Assembly: GCF_020037475.1 (NCBI RefSeq)
Contig: NZ_JAIQDB010000007.1
Location: forward strand, 1-64,000
DNA from: Sutcliffiella deserti
GTDB lineage: Bacteria; Bacillota; Bacilli; Bacillales; Bacillaceae_I
Direction of reading: 5' to 3'
DNA: 64,000 nt
The notes beneath the pieces are model-generated. The model saw only the letters and a list, made by a program, of their open reading frames with translations. It was not told the origin of the DNA and searched no databases. The position numbers and the translations under genes were made by a program. Every line of letters begins with the position of its first letter. The stretch's first letter is position 1. Positions 17,891 through 26,821 of the stretch are shown here, in pieces.

Positions 17891-17907
17891 AGGTTAACCG
17901 GTTAACT
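17891..17907. promoter_or_regulatory. LacI-family operator O1, upstream of the binding-protein gene
   Basis: AGGTTAACCGGTTAACT contains the perfect 14-bp palindrome GTTAACCGGTTAAC with a central CG, the usual form of a LacI-family operator. It lies about 80 bp before the binding-protein start. The same palindrome overlaps the ribosome binding site region of the lacI gene at 19289. Confidence 0.85.
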
Positions 17908-17935
17908 AAAAACTAAAAAATAAATTATTTAGCTA

Positions 17936-17949
17936 TATAAGCGCTTACA
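17936..17949. promoter_or_regulatory. Probable CcpA cre box
   Basis: On the minus strand TGTAAGCGCTTATA matches the Bacillus cre pattern TGWAARCGYTWNCW at 13 of 14 positions. It lies between the two LacI-type operators in front of the sugar-binding protein gene. Confidence 0.65.
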
Positions 17950-17978
17950 ATTAAATGTTTAAAAATAAATAATTATTT

Positions 17979-17996
17979 AGGTTAACCGCTTAACCT
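17979..17996. promoter_or_regulatory. LacI-family operator O2
   Basis: AGGTTAACCGCTTAACCT is a variant of the GTTAACCGGTTAAC palindrome with one changed base near the centre, 88 bp from O1. Two sites flanking a promoter would allow looping or double blocking. Confidence 0.75.
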
Positions 17997-18020
17997 TTTT
18001 AAAATTTAAGCTATGTTAAA

Positions 18021-18161
18021 CGCCGCTATCGATTTCCGCAAAAGGCTACGCGTCCACGGGGCGTTGCTGGAGCCTCCTCGGCTGTGCCTGCGGGGTCTCC
18101 AGCCTACCGCTATCTCCCGTTGGAGTCTCCGCCTTTTGCTCCAATCATCGCTAGAATAGCG
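18021..18161. repeat. GC-rich cruciform repeat, copy R1
   Basis: A GC-rich island in AT-rich surroundings. The ends GCAAAAGGC and GCCTTTTGC pair, the inner part carries the conserved CCTCCTCGGCTGTGCCTGCG and GGGGTCTCC segments, and outer sequences also pair partly. The family recurs at 41082, 41296, six times in 41490-42790, and decayed at 59489-59641. There is no coding sequence. Confidence 0.8.
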
Positions 18162-18248
18162 TTATTATCAACAAGCAACTTTAACAGAGCCAAAATTCAA
18201 AGTCCTATATATTTTTTTGCATAGCACTTTTTAATTTTACTATCTTAT

Positions 18249-19277
18249 TTATTTTAGTTTCTGAGTTGATTCTCTAACGATAAGTTCTACAGGCAGTTCT
18301 ATAGTTTGATGCTCCGTTTCTGCTTTTTCAATAGAATTCAAGAGCAGAGTTCCAGCTGATTTTCCTTTTTCAATAATGTCTTGTCGGACTGTTGTTAAAC
18401 TAGGAGTCGTATATTTACTTATACTTAAATCATCAAAACCGACGATCGAATAGTCACCAGGAACCTGTTTACCATGTTTTTGTAAGGCTTTAATGATTCC
18501 AATTGCCAACACATCTGACACAGTAACTATTCCTGTTAATTTATGATTATAGTTTACAATCTTCTCCCCTAGTTTTAATCCATTTTCAAACGTAATATCT
18601 TTTGTTTCAAAAATTAACTTCTTATCCAAGCTTAGGTCTGCTTCTTGTAATGCTTTTCTAAATCCCTCATACCGCTTTGTGTCAACAGGGCTTGATTTAA
18701 GGCTTGTAGCGACAAAGCCAATATCTTTGTGTCCTAAGTCAATTAAATGTTTTGCTGCTAAATATCCACCATATTCATCATTTACTTTTACATTATCAAA
18801 TAGATTTGTATATTCTTCATAAGTATCAATTAGGACTGTCGGAATATTAAGCGTTTTCAATTCATTGTATAATGTTTGCGAAAACATCCCCAAGAATATT
18901 AATCCATCTAAATTTCTTTTCTTTACCCATTTTCTACATTCTTCAGGATTTCCCACACCTGCGATCATCGTCTCAAACTTACGATTTCGAGCTACTAACT
19001 CCACTCCGCTTACAAACTCATTATAATATAAGTTGTCCTTAAACACCGATGCCGGTGAATCTTCCACTAAAGGGAGCATTATTCCAATCAGATTGGATTT
19101 CTTTTTGGATAAGCTAATTGCTGTAAAATCAGGATAGTAATTTAAATGTTCAACCGCTTCCAGTACTCGCTGCTTTGTATCATCCGATACTTTTTTTACA
19201 CCGTTTAATACATATGATACGGTTGCAGGCGATACCTCCGCATATTTAGCTACATCTTTGATGGTAGTTTTTTTCAT
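18249..19277 (-). CDS. LacI-family transcriptional repressor of the alpha-glucoside module
   Basis: A 342-aa regulator. TTIKDVAKYAEVSPATVSYVLN at the N-terminus is the LacI HTH plus hinge helix (span 3-24 and on to 60) and the rest is a periplasmic-binding-protein-like sensor domain (GFVATSLKSSP, IVGFDDLSISKYTTPSLTTV in its last third). An operator palindrome overlaps the region just before its start, implying autoregulation, and two more copies precede the binding-protein gene. The ligand is probably a sugar delivered by that protein. About 44% of the CG-centred operator is identical to MalR-type sites only by general pattern, so no name is given. Confidence 0.92.
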   Translation of the reverse strand: MKKTTIKDVAKYAEVSPATVSYVLNGVKKVSDDTKQRVLEAVEHLNYYPDFTAISLSKKKSNLIGIMLPLVEDSPASVFKDNLYYNEFVSGVELVARNRKFETMIAGVGNPEECRKWVKKRNLDGLIFLGMFSQTLYNELKTLNIPTVLIDTYEEYTNLFDNVKVNDEYGGYLAAKHLIDLGHKDIGFVATSLKSSPVDTKRYEGFRKALQEADLSLDKKLIFETKDITFENGLKLGEKIVNYNHKLTGIVTVSDVLAIGIIKALQKHGKQVPGDYSIVGFDDLSISKYTTPSLTTVRQDIIEKGKSAGTLLLNSIEKAETEHQTIELPVELIVRESTQKLK

Positions 19278-19288
19278 CTTTGCCTCCC

Positions 19289-19306
19289 AGGTTAACCGGT
19301 TAACTT
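19289..19306. promoter_or_regulatory. LacI-family operator O3 at the repressor gene
   Basis: AGGTTAACCGGTTAACTT contains the same 14-bp palindrome as O1 and lies 12 bp before the lacI start codon, overlapping the CTGGGAGG ribosome binding site region. Binding there would block its own expression. Confidence 0.85.
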
Positions 19307-19446
19307 ATGCCATAAGATTAATATATTCATTTAAAATTGTCAATACGTAATATTTATATCGCAGGGTCGTTCTACATTATGGTGCACTCGATTCATATCT
19401 GCTATAATAATCATGATTTTACGTATATGAAAAAGGAGGTGTGAAA

Positions 19447-20118
19447 ATGGAAAAAGTGCTAACACAAATTGCAAACGAACTTCAGCTCATTAACAAAAAA
19501 CTTAACCGCCAAGAAGAGATATTAATGAGTCATGGTGACATGCTTGCGAAGCATGGAAAAATGCTTACGGATCAGGACAAAAAACTGACTAGTCATGGGG
19601 ACATGCTTGCGACGCATGGAAAAATGCTTGCGAATCAGGACAAAAAACTGACTAGTCATGGGGACATGCTTGCAAGGCAGGCTGAAAAATTGACTAGCCA
19701 TGATAGCAAGTTTGAAACTCTCGAACACAATAACTACAAACTTAATCAGAGGTTCGATGGCATGGAAACCAAGTTTGACGGACTTGAACAGAGGTTCGAC
19801 GGCATGGAATCCAAGTTTGACGGACTTGAACAAAGGTTTGACGGCATGGAATCTAAGTTTGACGGTCTTGAACAGAGGTTTGACGGGATGGTCTCCAAGT
19901 TTGACGGACTTGAACAAAAGTTTGATCGCCAAACAACAAACATAATTAACGGATTGGCTCCTTACTTCGAAAATTTAGAGAATCACATTGATTATCGTCA
20001 TAATCAATTATCTTCAAAGCTAGAGATACAACAGTCTACCATCGAATTACTATCCTCACGATCTATTGAGCATGAGGCTGAGCTTAAAAAATTGAGTGAG
20101 TCAGTCATTGATCGATAA
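19447..20118 (+). CDS. Coiled-coil protein with 11- and 14-residue tandem repeats
   Basis: A 223-aa hydrophilic protein. Residues about 25-82 hold three to four repeats of SHGDMLAxHGKMLxxQDKKLT; residues about 95-160 hold five repeats of RFDGMESKFDGLEQ (14 aa, 42 bp), all with heptad-like hydrophobic spacing. This predicts a long alpha-helical coiled coil with a polar, non-repetitive C-terminal region. There is no signal peptide or membrane helix. No function is known; similar repeats occur in phage-tail-like and cell-shape proteins but nothing here supports either. AAGGAGGT stands 6 nt before the ATG. The 42-bp DNA repeats could expand or contract. Confidence 0.75.
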   Translation: MEKVLTQIANELQLINKKLNRQEEILMSHGDMLAKHGKMLTDQDKKLTSHGDMLATHGKMLANQDKKLTSHGDMLARQAEKLTSHDSKFETLEHNNYKLNQRFDGMETKFDGLEQRFDGMESKFDGLEQRFDGMESKFDGLEQRFDGMVSKFDGLEQKFDRQTTNIINGLAPYFENLENHIDYRHNQLSSKLEIQQSTIELLSSRSIEHEAELKKLSESVIDR

Positions 20119-20235
20119 CACCACTCAAAATTGCTACGCTTTATAACAACTTCATTCTATCTTCTAAAAAATTTCATTTATTTACTAAAGCTCTTATCGC
20201 ATATGCGAACAGTTAAGTCTTGTATGCTTTGAAAA

Positions 20236-20272
20236 ATGAGTAAAGGGAACCCAGCTTAAACGGAGTTCCCTT
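20236..20272 (+). terminator. Terminator downstream of the coiled-coil gene
   Basis: GGGAAC and GTTCCC, each extended by partial pairing of CCAGC/ACGGA, form a hairpin followed by TTCTTT. It lies between two converging genes and may serve only the plus-strand gene. Confidence 0.6.
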
Positions 20273-20355
20273 CTTTATGTTCAATTTCATAGCCTTCCAA
20301 GCACCAATATGAAGATTGCAGCACTCTCTTGGAACTACGTCTATACTTGGAAGAA

Positions 20356-23300
20356 CTATGCTACTTTCTCTGCTTTGTTTTCCTTTTCCTTCTTTTTAAA
20401 CACCTTTCTAACTCCATTCCCTATATCATGGAATAACATATAGACAGCAGGAATGAGCACTAGGGTGATTAAGGTGGAGAATAATAAACCTGAAATGACG
20501 ACTGTTGCTAATGGCGCTTGATAGTTACTTGCCGCACCAGTAGAAATGGCAAGTGGAAGCATCCCACCGATTGTCGTTAAGGTTGTCATGAAAATTGGAC
20601 GCATGCGGTTCATTCCCGCTTCCACAATTGCCTGCTTTGCGGTATGGTTTTCCAGCTTTAGCTGTTTCGCACGGTCGATGAGCAAAATGGCATTATTTAA
20701 TACAATCCCGATCAGCATAATGACACCCATACCTGACATAATGCTTAGCTCCCTTTGTGTTAAAAGCAAGCCAAGAATTACTCCGGTAAATGTTAGCGGG
20801 ATAATGGTCATGACAATAATGGGATGCAAAAGATGGTTAAATTGCACGGCCATAACAACATACACCAAGAAAATGGCGATGGTCAAAATCAATATCATAT
20901 CTGTGATTGCTTCCTGTTGCTCCTCTAAGCTTCCACTAACAGAAACAGTGTAACCATCCGGAGTAGTAAATGAATCTAACAAACTCTGAACATCTCTATT
21001 AACAGAGCCAAGGTCTCTGTCTTCAATATTGGCCAGGACTTTAAGGACACGCTGCCCTTCTTTTCGATCAATCTGTGTTGGTGCTTCTACTGTCTCCAGC
21101 TCGATATATTTCGATATCATTTCTTCTCCCTGAGGTGTCTGGATACTGACATTAAGAAAATCATTTTTACTTGACATTGTAATGTCTGAAGAAAGAAATA
21201 AAAGTGTTCCATCCTCATCTTTTAGTGACCCAACTGGGGTAGAGGCTGTTAAAGTATTCAGTTGACCATATAGTTGTAACGGGGTGATTCCATCTTTTTG
21301 CATCTCTTCTTCATTCAGGACGATGAGCTGTTCTTCGAGCATTTTTTCCATGGATGTCGTTGTGCCAACAATCCCGTCCACTCTATTCAATTCAGAGATT
21401 AGATTTTCAGAAAGGTTCCCTAGCTCTTCTAAGCTATCACCACTTATCTCTAACTGAACAGGGTAACTCGCACCCATTCCCATTGCTGATGTTACTCCCT
21501 CAACTGGATGTGTTTCCTCTAGGTCCCTTAAAGCACTCATAATTCGTTCATTTACTTCTTTTTGTTCGAGCGTCGCCTCTTCTTCTGAAGTCATATTGAT
21601 CAAGATAAACATAAACTCAATTTGATCCAGGACAAACGCATCTCTTACATCAGGAATTTGCTCTAGCTTACGATTCACTTCTTCTGCAATTTCGTTTTTC
21701 TCTTCTGGTGTGACTCCACTTTCGAGAGTTACCATTATCTCAGCATAGCGGTTATACACATCAGGCATAATGGTCATTGGTACCTTTGTGACTAATGCTA
21801 AAGAACCGCTGAACATGATGAAAAATAAGAAAATAACGCCATACCTTCTTCGCTTTTTATTCGTTAACCATTGAATAAAATTACCATAGGAACGAATAAT
21901 TCGACTTTCACGCTTTACTTTTTGGCGTTCCGTAAGCTTTAAGAAATTTTCAGATAAAGATGGAATCAATGTAAAGGAAACTAGAACAGAACTTACTAAT
22001 GTAACAATAACCACAACAGACAAAATAATCATAAATTTGCCTGCTTCTCCCCCTAGCAAGCCGATAGGTAAAAATACGACGATTGTGGTGAGCATGGAAG
22101 CAATAACGGCTGACGCCACTTCCTTTACACCTTGTAATACGGCATCGGTATTCGACCTTCCCTGTTCCTTTTTCCGATAAATAGACTCTAGAATCACAAT
22201 CGAGGCATCGACCATCATTCCGATTCCAAGCCCTAATGCTATTAGGCTTAGCATATTAATGCTATATCCCAAAAACCACATGCAGGCAAATGTTAAAAGA
22301 ATGGATAAGGGAATCGATATTCCAATAATAATAGTTGCTCTAATATTTCGTAGAAACAAAAACAACACGATAATTGCAAGTAACCCACCAATTAAAATAT
22401 TGCTTGTTACACCATCAACTGATTCACTTACATAATCAGCCTGTGCCACAATTTCTTCAAATTGAAAATCTTTAACTAGCGCTTCTTCTCTAATATTCTG
22501 CACTTCTGCCCTGACAGCAGCAGCCATTTCAATTTGAGTGACGTCGGCAACTCTGCCAATTTGAACTAATACAACCTCTTGACTGCCATCCTTCCACACA
22601 CCTGAAGAAATATCTCTGACTTGCAGGCGTATGTCAGCCAGTTCACTCAATGCTTTAACTCCATCATTTGTCGGAATTAAAATATTTCTCACATCTTCCA
22701 CTGTTTCGAGAGAAGTGTTCCAGCGTAATGTTGGTTCATTGGCTTCCTCTGATAGCTCCCCAAGTGATGTTAGGAGGTTTGATTGTTGAATAGTTTGCAT
22801 TATCGCTTGAGAATCTACAGCAAACTTTTCCAACTGATCGCTTTTTAATTGCACCATAATCTCATTTTCTTCTAATCCATCAAACTGAACTTCTCTGACT
22901 TCAGGCAGAGCTTCTAATCTTGGTTTCACAATATTCTGTGCAAAGCTTGTTATATCTTCCATCTTTCCATTCGAAATTTCCATGAAAAACTCAAATGGTT
23001 GGTTAGTAGACATTTGGAAAGTACCAATGTTCTGTACTCCAGGCAATTGTGCCTGTAGAGGCAATACAGCAGCTTCTATGTTTTTATGAACCTCTTCTCC
23101 CCGTCCTTCTTCTATGAAAACGGTAATAGAAGATCTTCCTATATATGTTGCAGATGAGTGGGATTCCACGCCATCAATTCCATTTAACGTCTGTTCAATC
23201 TGCTCTGTGACATTATTCTCCACATCTAATACCGACATCTCTCCTGCATCGACCTGAACTACCGTCATATCAAATGATATCGGTGGCATTAGTTCCTGAT

Positions 23301-23397
23301 CCAGTTTATTTAGTGAGTAAAAGCCGATTATAAACACAAACACAACTAAAAGCCCTACCGCAATTTTTCTTCTCAAAATGAATTCCAATAACGACAT
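20356..23397 (-). CDS. RND-family efflux transporter (SwrC/AcrB type)
   Basis: A full-length 1013-aa proton-driven exporter with 12 predicted helices and two large extracytoplasmic loops. FILRRKIAVGLLVVFVF is TM1, GLGIGMMVDASIVILESIYRKKE contains the intramembrane Asp of the proton relay (single here), and IVLNNAILLIDRAKQL the TM10 motif. In Bacillus SwrC exports surfactin and antibiotics; no membrane-fusion or outer-membrane partner is expected. AAGGGGAG pairs better with the ATG at 23397 than with the ATG two codons earlier. No regulator is adjacent. Confidence 0.93.
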   Translation of the reverse strand: MSLLEFILRRKIAVGLLVVFVFIIGFYSLNKLDQELMPPISFDMTVVQVDAGEMSVLDVENNVTEQIEQTLNGIDGVESHSSATYIGRSSITVFIEEGRGEEVHKNIEAAVLPLQAQLPGVQNIGTFQMSTNQPFEFFMEISNGKMEDITSFAQNIVKPRLEALPEVREVQFDGLEENEIMVQLKSDQLEKFAVDSQAIMQTIQQSNLLTSLGELSEEANEPTLRWNTSLETVEDVRNILIPTNDGVKALSELADIRLQVRDISSGVWKDGSQEVVLVQIGRVADVTQIEMAAAVRAEVQNIREEALVKDFQFEEIVAQADYVSESVDGVTSNILIGGLLAIIVLFLFLRNIRATIIIGISIPLSILLTFACMWFLGYSINMLSLIALGLGIGMMVDASIVILESIYRKKEQGRSNTDAVLQGVKEVASAVIASMLTTIVVFLPIGLLGGEAGKFMIILSVVVIVTLVSSVLVSFTLIPSLSENFLKLTERQKVKRESRIIRSYGNFIQWLTNKKRRRYGVIFLFFIMFSGSLALVTKVPMTIMPDVYNRYAEIMVTLESGVTPEEKNEIAEEVNRKLEQIPDVRDAFVLDQIEFMFILINMTSEEEATLEQKEVNERIMSALRDLEETHPVEGVTSAMGMGASYPVQLEISGDSLEELGNLSENLISELNRVDGIVGTTTSMEKMLEEQLIVLNEEEMQKDGITPLQLYGQLNTLTASTPVGSLKDEDGTLLFLSSDITMSSKNDFLNVSIQTPQGEEMISKYIELETVEAPTQIDRKEGQRVLKVLANIEDRDLGSVNRDVQSLLDSFTTPDGYTVSVSGSLEEQQEAITDMILILTIAIFLVYVVMAVQFNHLLHPIIVMTIIPLTFTGVILGLLLTQRELSIMSGMGVIMLIGIVLNNAILLIDRAKQLKLENHTAKQAIVEAGMNRMRPIFMTTLTTIGGMLPLAISTGAASNYQAPLATVVISGLLFSTLITLVLIPAVYMLFHDIGNGVRKVFKKKEKENKAEKVA

Positions 23398-23403
23398 TCC
23401 CAT

Positions 23404-24094
23404 TTCTCCCCTCGATTGAACAAGCTAGATAATTTTCCCAAACCCAACAATGATTATATGCCTTAATCAGAGGAAAAAATAGTCTTTTATGTAAAATACA
23501 TCCCGAGGCGGAGGGAACTATAAGTCCCAGGGTTCAGACTGATGAGATACAAGAAATATTATTAACAAGATATGGAAGGATTAACGATGAGGCTTTTTCA
23601 TTTGTGCGCAAATAGATTCATGATACGTGCGCTAATGGCGGGACCCATGCGTAAGATTCATGTATCGTGCGCAATATCGAGTTGTGGTGCATCAAAATCA
23701 TGTTCCGTGCGCAAATGGCGAGATGTGGTGCATAAAATTCTTGTTCCGTGCGCAAGTGGTGAGTTGTGGTGCATAAAATCCTTCTTCCGTGCGCAAATCC
23801 TCCAGAGTGTTACAAACAAGTAAATTCACGTGAGTATCACCTATAATTCTCAGCAAAAATTGCGCGTGATACTGGAAAAATCGTTCCCTTTATAAAAATT
23901 TCATCACAACAACCTTACTACCGGGTGAAATAACCTACGCAGATGCAAATAAATGAATGCGAAAACAACCTTCCACAAACAAAGCTCTTGAATTTGAACT
24001 TATCGAGGAAGGTACAAGATAAATTTTTAGAAGTTTTCAAAATGCCGGAGTTTATTTATGCTGACTTTCGTAATATTACAACCTTTTAATCTAC
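23404..24094. other. 690-bp gene-free region with short repeats
   Basis: Contains the promoter region of the RND gene at its left end, the 40-41 bp repeat array at 23600-23800, and near 23950-23974 a single arm (atgcgaaaacaacctt) of the MITE-like family. The only open frame of note (23572-23823) is built from the repeats and has no recognisable protein. Confidence 0.6.
23604..23800. repeat. 40-41 bp tandem repeat array (GTGCGCAA units)
   Basis: CGTGCGC recurs at 23626, 23666, 23706, 23747 and 23788, giving units of 40-41 bp. The last three units are most alike: CCGTGCGCAAATGGCGAG, ATGTGGTGCATAAAATTC. Each contains the short palindrome TGCGCA. It has no inverted arms like those of the arrays at 1-1003 and 28999-29170. 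Confidence 0.8.
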
Positions 24095-24283
24095 TTAATT
24101 AACTGAACTTTTTCTACTTACAAAAAACGTAATTACAGCAACTATTATTAGAATTGGCACTGCGTATAATTGGCCGACAAACAATTTCCAGCCTACCGAG
24201 TTATATCCTTCTGATGCCGGAATTATAAGCACAACTAAACACACAATCAGATATGCTACTAACGGTGGAACTACTTTTCTCAT
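24095..24283 (-). CDS. Small two-helix membrane protein
   Basis: A 62-aa protein with hydrophobic segments at about 5-24 and 38-57 and a basic tail (SRKSSVN). GGAAGGATG-type ribosome binding sequence precedes the ATG. No family recognised. It may be transcribed alone. Confidence 0.45.
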   Translation of the reverse strand: MRKVVPPLVAYLIVCLVVLIIPASEGYNSVGWKLFVGQLYAVPILIIVAVITFFVSRKSSVN

Positions 24284-24373
24284 CTCTTTTCATCCTTCCA
24301 AAATCTAAATAGTCTCTCTTACTAAATTATATTATATAATGTTAATTTCCTCCCAGTTTTTACAGATTGCCGT

Positions 24374-24417
24374 AAAAGCAAAAAAGCACTGGCATACATC
24401 ACTATGATGCCAGTACT
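24374..24417 (-). terminator. Terminator of the YcxB-like gene
   Basis: On the minus strand ACTGGCAT and ATGCCAGT pair across a loop of about 12 nt and are followed by GCTTTTTTGC, directly after the stop codon. Confidence 0.8.
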
Positions 24418-24418
24418 T

Positions 24419-24940
24419 TCAGATCGATTCTTCTAACAGCTTCACTTTTTGGGACACAGCGTTTTGCTGGATGATTCTTCTTAATCGTGATTGATCGTCA
24501 TTAAAAAGAAACTTCTGCGGCAAAATAACTGCTTTATTTTTCGATACGTAGAACAAGAACATTTCCTTGTGTTCCTTGATGGAGTTAATATCATTCCAAT
24601 CCCAATAGACAACTGATCTTTTAACTTTCTGATGGATGCCCTCATTATTGACGGTGATGAATAGTTCATTCTTAATCATCTGATCACTCTTATATTCCTT
24701 TGCCGCGCGCCGCTTGATGGCGCTTGGTAAGAGTGCCGTAAGGATACCCCACATGACTAACCCAGTTAGGGTGGCAACAAAGACATTAACTACATCTAAA
24801 GCTAGTAATATTAGAGGATAGCCTATTGAAACTATTAGAGTCACAACCCTAAGCAGTTTTTTTGAGTGGTAAACATTGTACTGCTTAAACATTTCTAAAC
24901 TGATCATTCCACTTACTGCTACTTCTTCTTTCCGTTCCAA
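24419..24940 (-). CDS. YcxB-like membrane protein
   Basis: A protein of about 173 aa. Two close membrane helices (about 30-75) follow a short N-terminal segment, and the C-terminal cytoplasmic part has the YcxB-like pattern YWDWNDINSIKEHKEMFLFYVSKNKAVILPQKF (hallmark part: FLFYVSKNKAVILPQ). The family has no assigned function. The start is uncertain: a TTG at 24940 is about 10 nt after AAAGGA, while the GTG at 24949 is too close to it. Confidence 0.7.
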   Translation of the reverse strand: MERKEEVAVSGMISLEMFKQYNVYHSKKLLRVVTLIVSIGYPLILLALDVVNVFVATLTGLVMWGILTALLPSAIKRRAAKEYKSDQMIKNELFITVNNEGIHQKVKRSVVYWDWNDINSIKEHKEMFLFYVSKNKAVILPQKFLFNDDQSRLRRIIQQNAVSQKVKLLEESI

Positions 24941-25007
24941 AATAACCACATCCTTTACTTTAAGGGTAACATAAATGGAATTAATGTGGCGGGCGGAAAT
25001 TACGATT

Positions 25008-25805
25008 TTAATGAACTTTAGAAAGCTTAGTATCTACCATAATCGAACTTTTTCCCTTCACCTGCTTTAATGTCGCAACTATAAGAAAGCTAACAATCAC
25101 TAATAACAACCACGAACTTACTTTTCCCAGATGAACAAGGCTCCATGCTTCAGTTTGGTTTGGATATTCCCATGCCCCAAAGAATGTTGCGATATTCTCA
25201 GCGATCCATATGAAAAATCCAATAAGTACAAAAGAAAGTGCAATGGGCATTTGATAGCGAGTTCCATTCACCTCGTATGTGACCCATGATTTCCAAAAGA
25301 CGACAATAACCAATACAGATAACCACCACCGTATGTCGATCCAATAGTGATGAGTAAAAAAATTCAAATAAATCGCAGATGCAAGAGGGACAACCAGCAA
25401 AAACGGCGGCCATTTAACCAGTTCCACCCTCAACCTTCTCCATGCCTGGCAAAGATAACTCGCTACACTTGCGTACATAAATCCGCTATACAAAGGCACA
25501 CCAAAAATCTTAGAATAGCCCTCCTCTGGATATGACCAGGAACCCATATGGACCTTAAATAGCTCAAGCGCTAGCCCAATAAGGTGGAACAGTGTAATAA
25601 CCTTCAGCTCATCCCGTGTTTCAAGCCCAGACCGTACCATCCACCACTGCATCCAAAGACAGATGAGGAGCAGCCAGTCATACCGCGGCAGAAAGGGAAG
25701 TGGCGTAATCTGTGTTAAGGCCAATGAGGCAAAAATAACGACAGGAAACAAACATGATAAGGCTTGCTCCCAACCAAACCGAACAAGTTGTTTTAGTGCT
25801 CTCAT
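25008..25805 (-). CDS. DUF817 integral membrane protein
   Basis: A 265-aa protein with eight predicted helices. Charged and aromatic motifs between helices (LFKVHMGSWSYPE, VPLYSGFMYASVASY, WIAENIATFFGAWEYPNQ) match the DUF817 family, a group of unknown function. TTTGGAGG precedes the ATG by 7 nt. It stands 60 bp from the HTH gene on the same strand but faces away from its end. Confidence 0.82.
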   Translation of the reverse strand: MRALKQLVRFGWEQALSCLFPVVIFASLALTQITPLPFLPRYDWLLLICLWMQWWMVRSGLETRDELKVITLFHLIGLALELFKVHMGSWSYPEEGYSKIFGVPLYSGFMYASVASYLCQAWRRLRVELVKWPPFLLVVPLASAIYLNFFTHHYWIDIRWWLSVLVIVVFWKSWVTYEVNGTRYQMPIALSFVLIGFFIWIAENIATFFGAWEYPNQTEAWSLVHLGKVSSWLLLVIVSFLIVATLKQVKGKSSIMVDTKLSKVH

Positions 25806-25867
25806 AATCTAGCCTCCAAAGGTTTATTTAAAAGTGTCGCTGCCCTTTAGCATAGAAGTTCTTTTTT

Positions 25868-26083
25868 TCAAACATTATCGTCACTTTTGTATTCTAAGAT
25901 ATCTCCAGGCTGACATTCTAAAGCTTTACAAATGGACTCTAATGTTGATAATCGAATCGCTTTAGCTTTGCCATTTTTTAAAATAGATAGATTAGCCATT
26001 GTAATTCCAACTCGTTCTGAAAGTTCTGTAACGCTCATTTTCCTTTTAGCAAGCATCACATCAATATTGATTATAATTGCCAT
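25868..26083 (-). CDS. YozG-type HTH transcriptional regulator
   Basis: A 71-aa protein that is little more than one Xre/Cro HTH: LAKRKMSVTELSERVGITMANLSILKNGKAKAIRLSTLESIC with the compact YozG-type core. GAGGTGG lies 6 nt before the ATG at 26083; a GTG nine bases upstream overlaps the ribosome binding site. It follows the DUF2975 gene by 15 bp. In Bacillus such HTH proteins are regularly paired with DUF2975 membrane proteins, which suggests a membrane-linked regulatory pair whose signal is unknown. Confidence 0.85.
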   Translation of the reverse strand: MAIIINIDVMLAKRKMSVTELSERVGITMANLSILKNGKAKAIRLSTLESICKALECQPGDILEYKSDDNV

Positions 26084-26098
26084 ATTAACCACCTCAGA

Positions 26099-26581
26099 TC
26101 AGACTATTAAATCATTTTCCGCTTTTATATCAATGGCATCCTGTAATAGTTTTTGGAGAACCGCAGCAAACACAGCAATAACCATGGAAGCAAAGATCAT
26201 GAGCATACCAAGTAGTATAATACCCGGTGCATCGTCTCTTTCTGCCACAAGATAAAAGAGTGGCATGCCTACTACATATAAGGTACTGATAGTGACTGCA
26301 CAGTATTTGATATTCTTTAATGCCTTTACAGATAGCGCCGAAAATGCATTATTCTTGTCAATAAAATTTAAAAGCTTAAAAGCTTGATACAGAGCAATGT
26401 AAAAAGGAATCGCTGTTGCATAAAATACAAGGAAAACAAGATATTTCAAATATGCCATATCTGGATACAACTCTACTGCAAAATTTGCTATCTCCGGAAC
26501 CAAGAATATGCATAAAGCAAGAACCGGTATTCCCATCAATATTACAGCAATCTTCAAAAAGAGCGTTGACCCTTTTCTCAT
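26099..26581 (-). CDS. DUF2975 membrane protein paired with the HTH regulator
   Basis: A 160-aa protein with four helices (about 8-30, 48-68, 93-115 and 122-145) and the short YQAFKLLNFIDKNNAFS segment common in DUF2975 proteins. GAGGTG stands 6 nt before the ATG at 26581; an in-frame GTG three codons earlier is rejected for that reason. It is cotranscribed with the small HTH gene and may hold it at the membrane or sense envelope state; this is inference. Confidence 0.8.
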   Translation of the reverse strand: MRKGSTLFLKIAVILMGIPVLALCIFLVPEIANFAVELYPDMAYLKYLVFLVFYATAIPFYIALYQAFKLLNFIDKNNAFSALSVKALKNIKYCAVTISTLYVVGMPLFYLVAERDDAPGIILLGMLMIFASMVIAVFAAVLQKLLQDAIDIKAENDLIV

Positions 26582-26774
26582 AAAAAGCACCTCACTTATA
26601 TATTGTTTTTTGATTTTACCAAGTTTTTTATTGATTTACAATAAAAACTTACTGTAAGATGCTATATTTATATTGTTAACAATACCTTATCCCTATATAA
26701 ATTATACAAGAATACCGATGTTCCACTTATATTCAAAGCAAACATTCATTTAGAGAAAATTATAGTAGGCCAAA

Positions 26775-26801
26775 CATTATTGTGGATTTTTTTCATACAA
26801 T
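26775..26801 (+). promoter_or_regulatory. Possible SigE promoter of cwlJ
   Basis: CATACAAT at 26794-26801 matches the SigE -10 consensus, with CATTATT 12 bp upstream as a fair -35. B. subtilis cwlJ is transcribed by SigE. The leader would be only about 15 nt. Confidence 0.45.
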
Positions 26802-26821
26802 TTTTTAGAGGTGATAAAAAT

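Noticed and set aside
19522-19943. Minus-strand and alternative plus-strand open frames inside the coiled-coil gene
   Set aside because: They exist because the 42-bp repeat contains no stop in several frames; only the 19447 frame has a ribosome binding site and sensible composition.
23572-23823. 83-codon open frame over the GTGCGCAA array
   Set aside because: Repeat-derived, with Cys/Arg-rich text and no homologue pattern.
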